Shown: one piece after another, positions 1-8,765 of the stretch
Layout of the letters: every line of letters starts with the position of its first letter
Position numbering within the stretch: the first letter of the stretch is position 1
DNA from: Rhizobium leguminosarum
GTDB taxonomy: Bacteria; Pseudomonadota; Alphaproteobacteria; Rhizobiales; Rhizobiaceae
Direction: 5' to 3'
Length of the DNA stretch: 64,000 nucleotides
Assembly: GCF_001679785.1 (NCBI RefSeq)
Contig: NZ_CP016286.1
Coordinates: 4,598,501-4,662,500 of the forward strand
Program-made: the position numbers and the translations under genes
The notes under the pieces: generated by a model
Told to the model about the DNA's origin: nothing
Databases searched by the model: none
What the model saw: the letters and a program-made list of their open reading frames with translations, nothing else

Positions 1-139
1 TCATCCGCATCAGCGTCGATTTGCCGGAGCCCGACGTGCCGACGATGACGGTAATCTCGCCCTTCTCGACGCTCATCGAGACGTCGTCGACGACGGTGGC
101 CGCGCCATAGCGCTTGGTGACGTTCCTGATCTCGATCAT
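1..139 (-). CDS. Osmoprotectant ABC transporter ATP-binding subunit (5' end only)
   Basis: The first 46 codons of an ABC ATPase begin at 139 and run off the window edge. The frame opens with [12 protein letters not shown] and contains a full Walker [10 protein letters not shown], at about residues 35-43. It lies 2 bases past the stop of the permease at 142, so the two are translated together. With the permease and binding protein it forms a glycine betaine/choline/proline-type importer (OpuC/OsmV/YehX class). The ATPase would sit on the cytoplasmic face and power uptake. The substrate is inferred from the neighbours, since the specificity-determining parts lie outside the window. Confidence 0.85.
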   Translation of the reverse strand, partial: MIEIRNVTKRYGAATVVDDVSMSVEKGEITVIVGTSGSGKSTLMRM

Positions 140-141
140 GG

Positions 142-1317
142 TCATGCGGCGGATCCCCGGATGCTTTCGATGACCGCATCGAGGATGACGGCCGATGAGA
201 AGGCGAAGAAGACGGTCGGCACGGCGCCGAGCAGGACGAGGTCCATGGCCGTCTGGCCGAGCCCCTGGAAAATGAAGATGCCGAAGCCGCCGCCGCCGAT
301 CAGTGCGGCGATCGTCACCATGCCGATCGCCTGCACCAGCACGATGCGGATGCCGGTGAGGATGACGGGAAAGGCGAGCGGCATGTCGATTCCAACAAGG
401 ATCTGCCAGCGCGTCAGCCCCATGCCGGCCGCAGCGTCCCGCACCGAGGGATCGACGCCCTGCAGGCCGACGACGGTGTTGGCGACGATCGGCAGCAGCG
501 AGTAGAGCACAAGCGCGATCAAGGCAGGCGCCGTGCCGATGCCGCGAATGCCGATGGCGGCGGCGAGGGGCACATGCAGGGCGAGATAACCGAGCGGCAG
601 CATCAACAGGCCGAAGAGCGCCAGACTCGGGATCGTCTGGATGAGGCTGAGGCCTTGCAGCACGATGGCCCGCAGCTTCGGCACCCAGAAGCAGAGGATG
701 CCGAGCGGCAGGCCGAGAATAATGGCGATGGCAAGCGAGCCTAACGCCAAGAGCAGATGCGAGATCGCTTCGGTCTCGAACTGCGGGGCCCGTGTCGAAA
801 ATTCCTTCATGATCGAAAGGCTGTCGAGCAGGCCGGAGGAAAGCGAGATGAAGAGCAGCGCCGTATAGGCTGCAAGGGCTGCGACCCGCATCCAGGGCGC
901 CAGGCGGATCTTCACCAGCGCATCAGATATGACGAGCCCGATCACGGCAAACAGCACCCAGAAGCCGCCGCCGGGCGTCATGCGCGCTACCGTGCTGCCG
1001 GGCGGCGTCGCGGCGGTCGAGACGAGGCCGATCGCAACGATCAGCGCCGCAAGGCAGAGTGTGGCGATGGCAAGCCGCACGATCGCATGGCGCAGGAACA
1101 GCGTCGCGAAGGCGGTGAGGATGAGTAGCACCGTCAGGATGATGACGGAAGGCTGGGGAAGAAGCTGCATCAGCAGCATCGGCTTGCCGGCGGCGATGCG
1201 GTTCGCCTTCACGTAGATGAAGGGCATCAGTGCTGTCGCCGCGATGCCGCCTGCCACCAGAACCACGCCGAGCCGGTCCAGCCTGCGGACCGCTAAGGTT
1301 TCTGCCATGAATCCCAA
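142..1317 (-). CDS. Osmoprotectant ABC transporter permease (YehY/OpuCB type)
   Basis: A 391-aa integral membrane protein. Residues 1-175 hold about five hydrophobic segments, an N-terminal extension like that of YehY. Residues 185-391 form the standard BPD_transp_1 permease domain. The EAA-type loop that contacts the ATPase is visible as [20 protein letters not shown] at about 293-312. The family moves compatible solutes such as glycine betaine or choline across the inner membrane. It is second in a minus-strand operon (binding protein, permease, ATPase). A perfect stem-loop separates it from the binding protein gene. Transport class is firm; the exact solute is not shown by sequence. Confidence 0.88.
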   Translation of the reverse strand: MGFMAETLAVRRLDRLGVVLVAGGIAATALMPFIYVKANRIAAGKPMLLMQLLPQPSVIILTVLLILTAFATLFLRHAIVRLAIATLCLAALIVAIGLVSTAATPPGSTVARMTPGGGFWVLFAVIGLVISDALVKIRLAPWMRVAALAAYTALLFISLSSGLLDSLSIMKEFSTRAPQFETEAISHLLLALGSLAIAIILGLPLGILCFWVPKLRAIVLQGLSLIQTIPSLALFGLLMLPLGYLALHVPLAAAIGIRGIGTAPALIALVLYSLLPIVANTVVGLQGVDPSVRDAAAGMGLTRWQILVGIDMPLAFPVILTGIRIVLVQAIGMVTIAALIGGGGFGIFIFQGLGQTAMDLVLLGAVPTVFFAFSSAVILDAVIESIRGSAA

Positions 1318-1334
1318 TCCTGTCCGGAAAGAAA

Positions 1335-1358
1335 GCTCCGCCCGTAATCGGGCGGAGC
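1335..1358 (-). terminator. Stem-loop between binding-protein and permease genes
   Basis: Perfect 10-bp inverted repeat (gctccgcccg / cgggcggagc) with a TAAT loop, 10 bases after the binding-protein stop. There is no long T-tract, so it is more likely an mRNA-stabilising or attenuating hairpin than a full terminator. It would let the periplasmic protein be made in excess over the membrane subunits. Confidence 0.5.
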
Positions 1359-1367
1359 GGGCAATGA

Positions 1368-2276
1368 CTACTTCAGGAAACCCTTTTCCTTGAGATAGGC
1401 TTCGGCAACGGACTTTGCCGGCTCGCCGTCGACCTGGATCTTGGCGTTGAGCTTGCGCAACTCGTCGGCGGTCAGGCTCTTAAAGATCGGCGACAGCACT
1501 TCCTCGATCTTCGGATTAGCCTTCAACACCTCTTCGCGGATGATCGGCGTCGGAGCATAGACCTGCTGCACATTCTTGTCGTCTTCGAGAACGGTCAGTT
1601 CGGCCGCTTCGATGGCGCCGTCGGTGCCGTAGACCATGGCGGTGTTGACGCCGTTCGTCTGGTCGGCGGCCGCCTTGATCGTCGCCGCTGTGTCGCCGCC
1701 GGAAAGCACGACCATCTGGTCGGGCTTCAGCTGAAAGCCGTAGGTCGTCTGGAAAGCGGGAAGCGCGCCGGCCGAATTGACGAATTCGGCGGAGGCGGCA
1801 AGCTTGGCGGCACCGCCGCCGGCAATCCATTTGCCGAAGTCGGTGAGGCTCTTCAAGTTGTTCGGGCCGGCGACGTCGCTGCGCACGGCAAGCGCCCAGG
1901 TGTTATTAGCCGGTGACGGCGTCAGCCAGACGATCTTGTTGGCGTCGTAATCGAGCTTCTTCGCCAGCTCATAGCCCTGGTCGATGTTCTTCCAGGCGGC
2001 ATCATCGGCCTTGTTGAAGAAGAAGCCGGCATTGCCGGTATATTCGGGATAGATATCGATTTCGCCGGCGGTGATCGCCTTGCGCACGACCGGTGTAGCG
2101 CCAAGCGCGATGCGGTCCTGCGTCTTGATGCCGTTCGCTTCAAGAGCGAGCGCAATGACGTTGCCGAGCAGCGTGCCTTCCGTGTCGATCTTCGACGAGA
2201 CGACGACGTCGGCGGCATGGGCCGCACCCGCCGCGAAGGCGGAGAGCGAAACGGCAAGTGCGAGTTTCTTCAGCAT
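1368..2276 (-). CDS. Glycine betaine/choline-type ABC substrate-binding protein (OsmX/YehZ, OpuAC family)
   Basis: A 302-aa periplasmic protein with a Sec signal peptide (MLKKLALAVSLSAFAAGAAHA, cleavage after AHA near residue 22). The mature part begins ADVVVSSKIDTEG and matches the OpuAC quaternary-amine binding fold. The IDTEGTLLGNVIALALE stretch, the DIYPEYTGNAG motif at about 78-88 and TPSPANNTWALAV are typical of OsmX/YehZ-like members. It captures the solute and delivers it to the permease encoded just downstream. The start has a good GGGGACT ribosome site. Upstream is a 47-bp palindrome that may be regulatory or simply a dispersed repeat. Confidence 0.88.
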   Translation of the reverse strand: MLKKLALAVSLSAFAAGAAHAADVVVSSKIDTEGTLLGNVIALALEANGIKTQDRIALGATPVVRKAITAGEIDIYPEYTGNAGFFFNKADDAAWKNIDQGYELAKKLDYDANKIVWLTPSPANNTWALAVRSDVAGPNNLKSLTDFGKWIAGGGAAKLAASAEFVNSAGALPAFQTTYGFQLKPDQMVVLSGGDTAATIKAAADQTNGVNTAMVYGTDGAIEAAELTVLEDDKNVQQVYAPTPIIREEVLKANPKIEEVLSPIFKSLTADELRKLNAKIQVDGEPAKSVAEAYLKEKGFLK

Positions 2277-2360
2277 GGAAAGTCCCCTTTTTCAAAAACC
2301 GTTGACCTACAGCGCCGCACGTCTTTCGGACGTGCAAGGACGTTGTAGCACTTTGAATTG

Positions 2361-2407
2361 CTGCATAATTTTATCTTAAATCGAGCCCGATTTAAGGAAT
2401 TATGCAG
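2361..2407. repeat. 47-bp palindromic element (CTTAAATCG core)
   Basis: Outer arms ctgcataatt and aattatgcag flank inner arms CTTAAATCG (2375-2383) and CGATTTAAG (2388-2396) around a 4-base centre. The same core, CTTAAATCA-N4-TGATTTAAG, recurs before phoB (35227-35248), and half of it (tgcataattttatc...ttaaatca) lies before pstS near 29385. It is either a dispersed rhizobial repeat or the site of a widespread DNA-binding protein. Confidence 0.7.
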
Positions 2408-2797
2408 TGGCCCAAGCCCCGGGCGGGAGGCCTGCGCATAGGAAATCCGCCGGCAAAGGCGGCCAAGCCGCCATCATGCCGGAATTGCGTGCGTGATGGA
2501 AATAGCGTGCATGCCCGAAAAATCGATGCAAGCCCCCTCCAGTATTTGCGGTCGCGGCACGATTATGGCGGCGAATGCACCTCCGCGCGCGGAAACGCAT
2601 TCCCTTTTCCAAGGCCGGCGCGATTTGTTTTTGTCCCCTTGCGTGTTTCCACGATATTCCCCGGCTCTATTGCGGATTCCCGCCGGCCGGATTTTTCTAT
2701 GATCGAACGATAGCCCGCCTCTCCGGAGGCAGGGATATCTTTTTTCCTGAACACATCATATCGTCCGGTTTTTCCAGCGCTTTCCGGAGGCGGCCGT
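2408..2797. other. Intergenic region before the LysR-type regulator
   Basis: No convincing gene is seen here. Several overlapping open frames exist on both strands, but none has a recognisable product or ribosome site. The far end carries the GGAGG ribosome site (2786-2790) for the TTG start of the regulator at 2798. Confidence 0.6.
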
Positions 2798-4045
2798 TTG
2801 CATCTTGGTGCCCTGTTCATCGCAAGCCATGTCCTGACCTCCGGTTCGGTCCGCGAGACCGCGCGGCGCTTCCAGCTGTCGCCCTCCACCGTCTCGACGG
2901 CAATCCATAATCTCGAGACCGAACTGGCGATGACGCTGACGGAACGCGCCTCCGGCGAGCTGGCGACGCTGATTGCGAGCGGCAGGGTGCTGGAAGGCCT
3001 GGAGCCGATCATGGCTGCGATCGGCGAGCTCGGCCAATGGGCCGGTCACGACGGCGCCGGCGCTGAGATCGACGAGGCCTGGACATCCCGCATTCCCGTC
3101 AAGATCGTCACGATGGAGCGTTTTCTCGAAGTTGCCGACCAGGGCAGCATCAACCGGGCCGCCCGCCGCCTTCGCCTCGGTCAGCCGCAGCTTTCGCTTC
3201 AGCTTGCCAATCTTGAGAAATTTCTGAGGCACCGCCTGTTCGAGCGGCAGGCGCAGGGATCGGTGCTGACGGAGGAGGGCAGGCGCGCCTACCAGATCTT
3301 CATGGCGATCAGCCAGGCGTGGAACGATCTCAAATCGTCGGCCGACGAGCGTTATCGGCGCACCGCTCGGTCGCTGCGCATCGGTTCGATCATCCCGACC
3401 GGATCGGAAAGCTGGGTGGCGCGCTGCCTGGGCTCGCTCGTGTCGGAATGGAATATACGCCGCAACAACAATGCGATCTCGCTGGTCTCGATGACCGCCG
3501 ACGATTTGCGCGAGGCGCTGAAGAGCGGCCGCATCGATGTCGCGATCCTGGATTCGGTCTTCGGGCTGGAAAGCTTCCGGCATCGCGAACTGCTGCAGAC
3601 CGAGATGGTGGTGATCGCGCCGCTTGACAGTACCGAGACCAGCGTCGCCGATCTCGTCGCCGGCCACCCGATCTGCATGCCGAGCCCGCGCACAGGCCTC
3701 GGCCACGCCGCCATGGCCTTCAGCTACGAACGCGCGCCCAACCGGCGCCTGCGCGGCCAGGATATCACCGCGGCGGATTCGCTGCCCGTCATCGTCGACC
3801 TCGTCGCCAATCACGGCTACGTCTCCTTCCTCGGCCGGGTCAGCGCCATGCCGATTGCCGACAAGGTGCGTATCGTCGATCTCGACGAGCATCTGCCGAT
3901 GTCCTATCACGTCGCCTTCAACCATCGCAAAGCCGCCGCCGATGCCTGCACAATGATCATCGAGGCGGCGGCGAGAATTACGTCAGAACCCGTCGCGCGC
4001 ACCATAACGCTGACGGACGCCGGAGCCAGGGAGACTGCAGCGTGA
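2798..4045 (+). CDS. LysR-family regulator with two N-terminal helix-turn-helix units
   Basis: A 415-aa protein. The TTG start is chosen because a perfect GGAGG lies 7 bases upstream. Residues 10-50 (SVRETARRFQLSPSTVSTAI) form one LysR-type helix-turn-helix. Residues 105-165 form a second and more canonical one (SINRAARRLRLGQPQLSLQL, then LFERQAQGSVLTEEGRR). The remainder (about 185-395) is a LysR substrate-binding domain. The usual family length is about 300 aa, so the first 100 residues are an addition. Its stop overlaps the cutC start (GTGA), so the two are co-translated. Effector and targets are unknown. Confidence 0.85.
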   Translation: MHLGALFIASHVLTSGSVRETARRFQLSPSTVSTAIHNLETELAMTLTERASGELATLIASGRVLEGLEPIMAAIGELGQWAGHDGAGAEIDEAWTSRIPVKIVTMERFLEVADQGSINRAARRLRLGQPQLSLQLANLEKFLRHRLFERQAQGSVLTEEGRRAYQIFMAISQAWNDLKSSADERYRRTARSLRIGSIIPTGSESWVARCLGSLVSEWNIRRNNNAISLVSMTADDLREALKSGRIDVAILDSVFGLESFRHRELLQTEMVVIAPLDSTETSVADLVAGHPICMPSPRTGLGHAAMAFSYERAPNRRLRGQDITAADSLPVIVDLVANHGYVSFLGRVSAMPIADKVRIVDLDEHLPMSYHVAFNHRKAAADACTMIIEAAARITSEPVARTITLTDAGARETAA

Positions 4046-4767
4046 CGATCTTGCTGGAAGTGTGCGTCGACAGCGCCGAAGGCCTTGCCGCCGCGATCGA
4101 GGGTGACGCCGGGCGCATCGAGCTCTGCTCGGCGCTGGAACTCGGTGGCCTGACGCCGGTGCCGAGCCTGATGCGGATCGCCGCCCGCGCACCCATTCCG
4201 GTCTACGCGATGATCCGCCCGCACGCCGGTCCGTTCATCTTCGACGGGGCAGATGAGGAGGCGATGATGATCGATATCGATGCCGTGCGCGCCGCTGGCC
4301 TCGCCGGTGTTGTCATCGGCGCCAACCGGCCGGATGGCACGCTCGACATGCCGTTGATCCACCGTTTGAAGGCGCATGCCGCAGGCCTCGGCTCGACGCT
4401 GCATCGCGCTTTCGATCTGGTGCCGGATGCCGACCAAGCGCTGGAACAGGCGATCGAGCTCGGCTGCGAACGTATCCTGACCTCCGGCTGCGCGCTGAAG
4501 GCGCTGGATGGTATCGAAACGCTGAAGCGCATTTCGGCAAAGGCCGCCGGCCGGATCGCCATCATGCCCGGCAGCGGCATCCGCCCCGCCAACGTCGGCG
4601 AGATATTGAAGGCGACCGGCGCCCACGAGGTCCACGGTTCCTGCAGTTCGCCGTTCGAGAGCGCCGATCCGCGCGCGGTCGCCTTCGGCTTCGAGGCGAA
4701 AAGCACGAACAAGACGGATGTCGCGATTGTCCGGCAGATGCGCAGGGCGATTGAGGTGGCGGGTTAG
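4042..4767 (+). CDS. cutC: CutC family protein (copper homeostasis protein CutC)
   Basis: 241 aa, close to the usual length of about 245. The N-terminus LLEVCVDSAEGLAAAIEGDA, the GRIELCSALELGGLTP motif and PVYAMIRPHAGPF are hallmark CutC strings. The IMPGSGI motif and the C-terminal HGSC complete the TIM-barrel fold. The GTG start overlaps the regulator stop by four bases. CutC was named for copper tolerance in E. coli, but its biochemical activity is still uncertain. The link to a LysR-type regulator here suggests regulated expression. Confidence 0.92.
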   Translation: MTILLEVCVDSAEGLAAAIEGDAGRIELCSALELGGLTPVPSLMRIAARAPIPVYAMIRPHAGPFIFDGADEEAMMIDIDAVRAAGLAGVVIGANRPDGTLDMPLIHRLKAHAAGLGSTLHRAFDLVPDADQALEQAIELGCERILTSGCALKALDGIETLKRISAKAAGRIAIMPGSGIRPANVGEILKATGAHEVHGSCSSPFESADPRAVAFGFEAKSTNKTDVAIVRQMRRAIEVAG

Positions 4768-4905
4768 CCCGACTGCGGGAGAAGGGATATGCCGCAACAT
4801 CTCGATTCCCTCTTCTCCCCAGCGGGGGTCCGAAGGACGGGTTGAGACCGGCGGCTCAACCCAGGCAAGGGTGCCCGCAGGGCGGATGAGCATCTGTGTT
4901 TGGTG

Positions 4906-5910
4906 TCAAGGTGGATTTGGTGTCCAGATGCGGTTTTTGGTGATGAGGGTATTTGCGAGCACGATGAGCTTTCGCATGACGGCGACGAGGACGACCTTAT
5001 TGGGTTTTCCGGCCTTCTTCAGTCTTTCGGCGAAGTGTGCGAGGTCCGGGTTGTGACGGGAGGCGGACAGGGCGGCCATGTAGATGGCGTTCCTGGGTGC
5101 GGGGCGTCCGCCCCTGATGGCGCGATGTCCGGCCCGCTCGCCGCTTTCGCAGGCGAGCGGCGCAAGGCCAGCCAGCATGGCGGCCTGCTTGCCGGAGCAG
5201 GCGCCAAGTTCGCAAAGGCCAGCGATCAGGCTTGCGGCGGTGACGGCTCCGATGCCGGGAATGGAGATGAGGATGTCGAGGCGGCGGCGCATCTCGGGCT
5301 CGGCGCCGATGCTCCGCTGGATTTCGGCATCCAGTCTTGCGATATGGGTGTCGAGCGCGGCAAGCCGGCGCGTCAGTTCCTTGCGCAGGAAGGCGGTCAC
5401 GGCCGTCTTCATCCGGTTGGACAGGGCGGTGCGTTCACCGTTGGCCGCAGATCGGGCATTGACCAGTTCCTGCAGGGCTTCCAGGGCTTGGTCCTGCGGT
5501 GGGGTCTGTGCGGGCTTGAGGGCTTCTCCCATGATGGCCAAAAGCCGCGCATCGAGCCGATCGGTCTTGGCGAGAAAGCCGCAAGCTTTGGCAAACAGCC
5601 GGGCGCGCAGCGGATCGACGACCGACACGTAAAAGCCATCGGCATGCAGCGAGCGCTGGACGGCGCGATGCCACTTGCCGGTCGCCTCCATGACAATATG
5701 CAGCGCCGAGCGCGGCATCTGACCAAGCGCATCGAGCTCCCGCTTGAGGCGGCGCAGGCCGGCCGTGTCGTTGGCCACCCGAAAACTGCGGCCGAGAGGA
5801 TGCAGATGAATGTCCAGCCACTCTTTACAGACATCGATACCGACATAAACTGTCGCTATCGCGGTGCGTTCGGACGATACCTTGCCTTGCATACGGGACC
5901 TGCTCCCCAC
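4906..5910 (-). CDS. IS110-family transposase (DEDD recombinase)
   Basis: 334 aa. The N-terminal DEDD_Tnp_IS110 domain starts YVGIDVCKEWLDIHL (first catalytic Asp). A coiled region around 165-215 precedes the C-terminal Transposase_20 domain, with IPGIGAVTAASLIAGL and the serine-bearing LACESGERAGHRAIRGGRPA block, then YMAALSASRHN. It is full length and intact, so possibly active. The start could be a little further in (MQGKVSSER). It sits beside an IS256-family element in the gap between cutC and the sugar operon. Confidence 0.93.
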   Translation of the reverse strand: MGSRSRMQGKVSSERTAIATVYVGIDVCKEWLDIHLHPLGRSFRVANDTAGLRRLKRELDALGQMPRSALHIVMEATGKWHRAVQRSLHADGFYVSVVDPLRARLFAKACGFLAKTDRLDARLLAIMGEALKPAQTPPQDQALEALQELVNARSAANGERTALSNRMKTAVTAFLRKELTRRLAALDTHIARLDAEIQRSIGAEPEMRRRLDILISIPGIGAVTAASLIAGLCELGACSGKQAAMLAGLAPLACESGERAGHRAIRGGRPAPRNAIYMAALSASRHNPDLAHFAERLKKAGKPNKVVLVAVMRKLIVLANTLITKNRIWTPNPP

Positions 5911-5993
5911 TATCTGTTCAGGACAAACGCGAAGGACGGGCGGACCAGGCTCATCCCCGGTTCAAGCCAAGGGGGTTACGGTCCCGCCCGTCC

Positions 5994-6025
5994 GACCTCT
6001 GGGGGATGGCCATCCCCCAGAGGTC
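5994..6025. repeat. 32-bp perfect palindrome in the non-coding end of the IS110 element
   Basis: gacctctgggggatgg is followed at once by its exact reverse complement. A second GC hairpin (gccggcgaagccggt then ctttt, near 6067-6085) lies about 45 bases on. Such structure is expected of an RNA-encoding end of an IS110 element or of a palindromic target. Confidence 0.75.
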
Positions 6026-6109
6026 GCACCCATCATCAATGGATGCAGTTTGAACATGCAAGGGGGCCGGCGAAGCCGGTCTTTTCAGGTAGTGTGCGGA
6101 AGGTTCTGC

Positions 6110-7413
6110 AAATTCACTGAGAGGGGCGGTCATGGCAGGCTGGTGATGTTCAACGTCACCTGATTCCCTGGAAGGAACGCCACCATGACCAAGACAGAAG
6201 ATAAGACTGCTGTTGCTACCGTCAAAGACATTCTGCTTTCGAACCCCGATGGGCTGCACGGGGTGCTGCGCGCGGTGATGCAGGAGGTCCTTGAAGCCGA
6301 GATGGACGAGGCTTTGGGAGCCGCGAAAGGCGAACGCACGCCCGAGCGGCTCGGCTACCGCTCCGGCCATTACGGCCGCACGCTGATAACGCGGGTGGGC
6401 AAGTTGGAACTCAGGGTGCCGCAGGACCGCTCGGGACACTTCTCCACCGAGCTGTTCGAACGCTACCAGCGCTCGGAGCGGGCGCTGGTCGCCACGCTGG
6501 CCGAGATGTATGTGCAGGGGGTGTCGACGCGCAAGGTCAAGGCGATCACCGAAGAACTGTGCGGGCATGCGTTCTCGGCCTCATCGATCTCGGCGATCAA
6601 CAAGCGGCTCGATGAAAGCCTAAAGGCCTTTGCCTGCCGCCCGCTTCAAGAGCCCTTTCCCTATCTCATCCTCGATGCCCGTTATGAGAAGGTCAGAGAG
6701 GGCGGCGTCGTCAGGAGCCAGGCGGTGCTGATCGCCGTCGGCATCGACTGGGACGGCCGGCGGCAAATCCTGTCCGTCGAGATGGCCGGCCGCGAGAGCC
6801 GCTCGGCCTGGAAGGACTTCCTGTTGGGATTGAAAGCCCGCGGCCTCAAGGGTGTCGAGTTCGTCGTCTCCGACGATCATGCCGGCCTCGTCGCGGCGAT
6901 CGGCGAAGTCATTCCGGAAGCCGCCTGGCAGCGCTGCTATGTGCACTTCCTGCGCAATGCGCTCGACCATCTGCCACGCAAGCACGGCGACGATTGCCTG
7001 CAGGAACTGCGATGGATCTACGACCGGCGCGATCTCGCCGAGGCGAAAACCGATCTTTCCGCCTGGCTTGGCAAATGGTCGGGAAAATATCCACGGCTGA
7101 CCGGCTGGGTCGAGGAAGCCATCGAGCAGACGCTCACTTTCTTCCGGCTACCGCGCACTCACCACAAGCATCTCAAGAGCACCAACATGCTCGAGCGCCT
7201 CAACGAGGAAATCCGTCGTAGAACCTACGTCGTGCGCATCTTTCCCAACACCGAAAGCTGCCTGCGCCTGGTCAGGGCGCTTGCCGTCGAAACCCACGAA
7301 AACTGGATGGAGGCCAATCGATACATCAACATGGACGATCTCAGAGAGCATAAGAAACTCGCTCTCCGCAATGCCGCATGACCAGTCTCATGACCGCCCT
7401 TTTTGCTGAACTT
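6110..7413 (+). mobile_element. IS256-family insertion sequence with terminal inverted repeats
   Basis: About 1.3 kb. The left end (6110-6134, aaattcac...ggcggtcatg) and the inverted right end (7389-7413, catgaccgcc...gaactt) share an exact 11-bp inner block GGGCGGTCATG plus scattered outer matches, about 17 of 25 positions. One transposase gene fills the middle. No clear 8-9 bp target duplication is visible, so the exact outer border is uncertain by a few bases. Confidence 0.82.
6185..7381 (+). CDS. IS256-family (mutator-type) transposase
   Basis: 398 aa, full length for the family. Residues 1-70 hold the N-terminal region with the conserved EAEMDEALGAAKGERT...RSGHYGR block. The DDE catalytic core follows, with the first Asp in YLILDARYEKVRE (about 162), the second in VVSDDHAGL (about 228), the conserved RCYVHFLRN segment, and the Glu in the LERLNEEIRRRT region near 340. 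It is intact, so potentially active. It inserts next to the IS110 element. Confidence 0.95.
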   Translation: MTKTEDKTAVATVKDILLSNPDGLHGVLRAVMQEVLEAEMDEALGAAKGERTPERLGYRSGHYGRTLITRVGKLELRVPQDRSGHFSTELFERYQRSERALVATLAEMYVQGVSTRKVKAITEELCGHAFSASSISAINKRLDESLKAFACRPLQEPFPYLILDARYEKVREGGVVRSQAVLIAVGIDWDGRRQILSVEMAGRESRSAWKDFLLGLKARGLKGVEFVVSDDHAGLVAAIGEVIPEAAWQRCYVHFLRNALDHLPRKHGDDCLQELRWIYDRRDLAEAKTDLSAWLGKWSGKYPRLTGWVEEAIEQTLTFFRLPRTHHKHLKSTNMLERLNEEIRRRTYVVRIFPNTESCLRLVRALAVETHENWMEANRYINMDDLREHKKLALRNAA

Positions 7414-7506
7414 GACGCACATAACCTCTTTTCAACAACAGCCATACGGGCTTCGACCGCGCTGGTGTGGCGGGTTAGGATATCACAAGAGGGGTGTGCC
7501 GTGTGG

Positions 7507-7608
7507 CCCCCTCATCCGCCTGCCGGCACCTTCTCCCCGAGGGGAGAAGAGATTTGCCGCGCCCTCGCCGTTCCCCTCACGCTCTCGCATGGCACGCCCG
7601 GTGAGGGG
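7507..7608. repeat. Rhizobial GC-rich intergenic repeat
   Basis: The stretch runs from ccccctcatccgcctgccgg to gcccggtgagggg and includes an inner ttctccccgaggggagaag hairpin. The same vocabulary appears at 40423-40559 and, in part, left of the IS110 element (about 4780-4890, with 'ccctcttctccccagcgggg'). The rest of the 7414-7682 gap holds no supported gene. Confidence 0.6.
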
Positions 7609-7682
7609 CAGCCACAAGCGCGAACCGGACAGCCGTGCTCCTGAACAGAGCTCAGTTGCTTTTCACTGTTCCCGAAATTGCC

Positions 7683-8702
7683 CTAACCACCAATACTGAT
7701 CACCGCCTTGATCAACCCATTCTTCTCATGCGCCCAGCGCGCGAGATCGCGCGGTGCATCGGCAAGCGTCGTGCGGTGGGTGATGAGTTTGTCCACCGGC
7801 ACCAGCCCTTTGGCGATCGAATCCGCCACATGCTCGAAATCGACGCGGGTGGCGTTGCGGCTGCCGATCACCATCATCTCGCGCTTGTGGAATTCGGGAT
7901 CGGAGAATCGGATATCGTCCTTGACGACGCTGACCAGCACCAGCGCGCCGCCATGGGCGACGAAGGAAAATGCCTTCTCCATCGAAGGCCCGTAGCCCGT
8001 CGCGTCGAAGACCACGTCGAAGCCGTCGCCATTGGTCTTGTCGCGAACGGCCTCCGTTGTCGCCTCGTTGGCAACGATACCGGAGGTGAAGCCGAAGCGA
8101 TCCGACGCCATCTGCAGCCGCTCGGTGCTGGTATCGAGCAGCGTCACCTCATGGCCTGCGATGCGCGAGAAAATCGCCGCCCCAAGCCCGATCGGCCCGG
8201 CGCCGATGACGAGCGCCCGTGCGCCCGCACCGGTCATCGAGCGGCGCACCGCATGGGCGCCGATCGCCAGGAACTCGGTCGTCGCCGCCGCTTCGAGACT
8301 TAAGCCCTCGGCGGCATAGAGGTTCTCGGCCGGAACCGAAATCTCCTCGCAGAAGGCGCCGTCGGTATGGACGCCGAGCACCTTGATATTGGTGCAGCAA
8401 TTCGGCTTGCCCTGGCGGCAGGCGATACACTGCCCGCAGGAGAGATAGGGATTGACGATGACGGGCGTGCCGACCGCGATAGTGACGTCGTCGCCCGCTT
8501 CCAGCACCGTCGCCGAGATCTCATGCCCCATCACCCGGGGATATTCGAGGAAGGGATGTTTGCCCTCGAAGATATGATAGTCGGTGCCGCAGATGCCGAC
8601 ATGGCTGACGGCAAGCCGCACCCAGCCGGCGGCGGGAGGCGCTGGCGAAGGACGCTCGACGATATCGAGCACGCCGGGCTCCCGGCAAAGAACTGCTTTC
8701 AT
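7683..8702 (-). CDS. Zinc-dependent alcohol/polyol dehydrogenase (MDR family)
   Basis: 339 aa medium-chain dehydrogenase. The catalytic zinc site is visible as GICGTDYHIFEGKHPF with Cys38 and the GHE motif (about 59-61). The structural zinc Cys cluster is CGQCIACRQGKPNCC at about 88-102. The NAD-binding motif is VIGAGPIGLGAA at about 166-177. The family includes sorbitol, L-threonine and L-idonate dehydrogenases. It is the last gene of the sugar operon, which suggests oxidation of a sugar acid intermediate such as 2-keto-3-deoxy-L-fuconate. That role is inferred from context only. Confidence 0.85.
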   Translation of the reverse strand: MKAVLCREPGVLDIVERPSPAPPAAGWVRLAVSHVGICGTDYHIFEGKHPFLEYPRVMGHEISATVLEAGDDVTIAVGTPVIVNPYLSCGQCIACRQGKPNCCTNIKVLGVHTDGAFCEEISVPAENLYAAEGLSLEAAATTEFLAIGAHAVRRSMTGAGARALVIGAGPIGLGAAIFSRIAGHEVTLLDTSTERLQMASDRFGFTSGIVANEATTEAVRDKTNGDGFDVVFDATGYGPSMEKAFSFVAHGGALVLVSVVKDDIRFSDPEFHKREMMVIGSRNATRVDFEHVADSIAKGLVPVDKLITHRTTLADAPRDLARWAHEKNGLIKAVISIGG

Positions 8703-8731
8703 GACGGATCTCGCATTCCTGGAATGGAGGA

Positions 8732-8753
8732 AGCCGGCTTGTTCAGGCCGGCT
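8732..8753 (-). terminator. Stem-loop between permease and dehydrogenase genes
   Basis: Seven-base perfect arms agccggc / gccggct with an 8-base loop, in the 63-bp gap between the permease and the dehydrogenase. There is no T-tract, so this is more likely an mRNA-processing or stability hairpin. Confidence 0.4.
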
Positions 8754-8765
8754 GCCTCTTGTCGC

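Larger units (their letters stand above)
4900..6108 (-). mobile_element. IS110-family insertion sequence (ends approximate)
   Basis: The element comprises the transposase (4906-5910, minus) and about 200 bp of non-coding sequence beyond its start, including a 32-bp perfect palindrome. IS110-family elements have no clear terminal inverted repeats, so the ends are estimated. The left end is near 4890-4905, where a rhizobial GC-rich repeat stops. The right end lies before the IS256 inverted repeat at 6110. Members of this family carry a structured non-coding end that can encode the bridge RNA used to pair target and donor. Confidence 0.6.
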
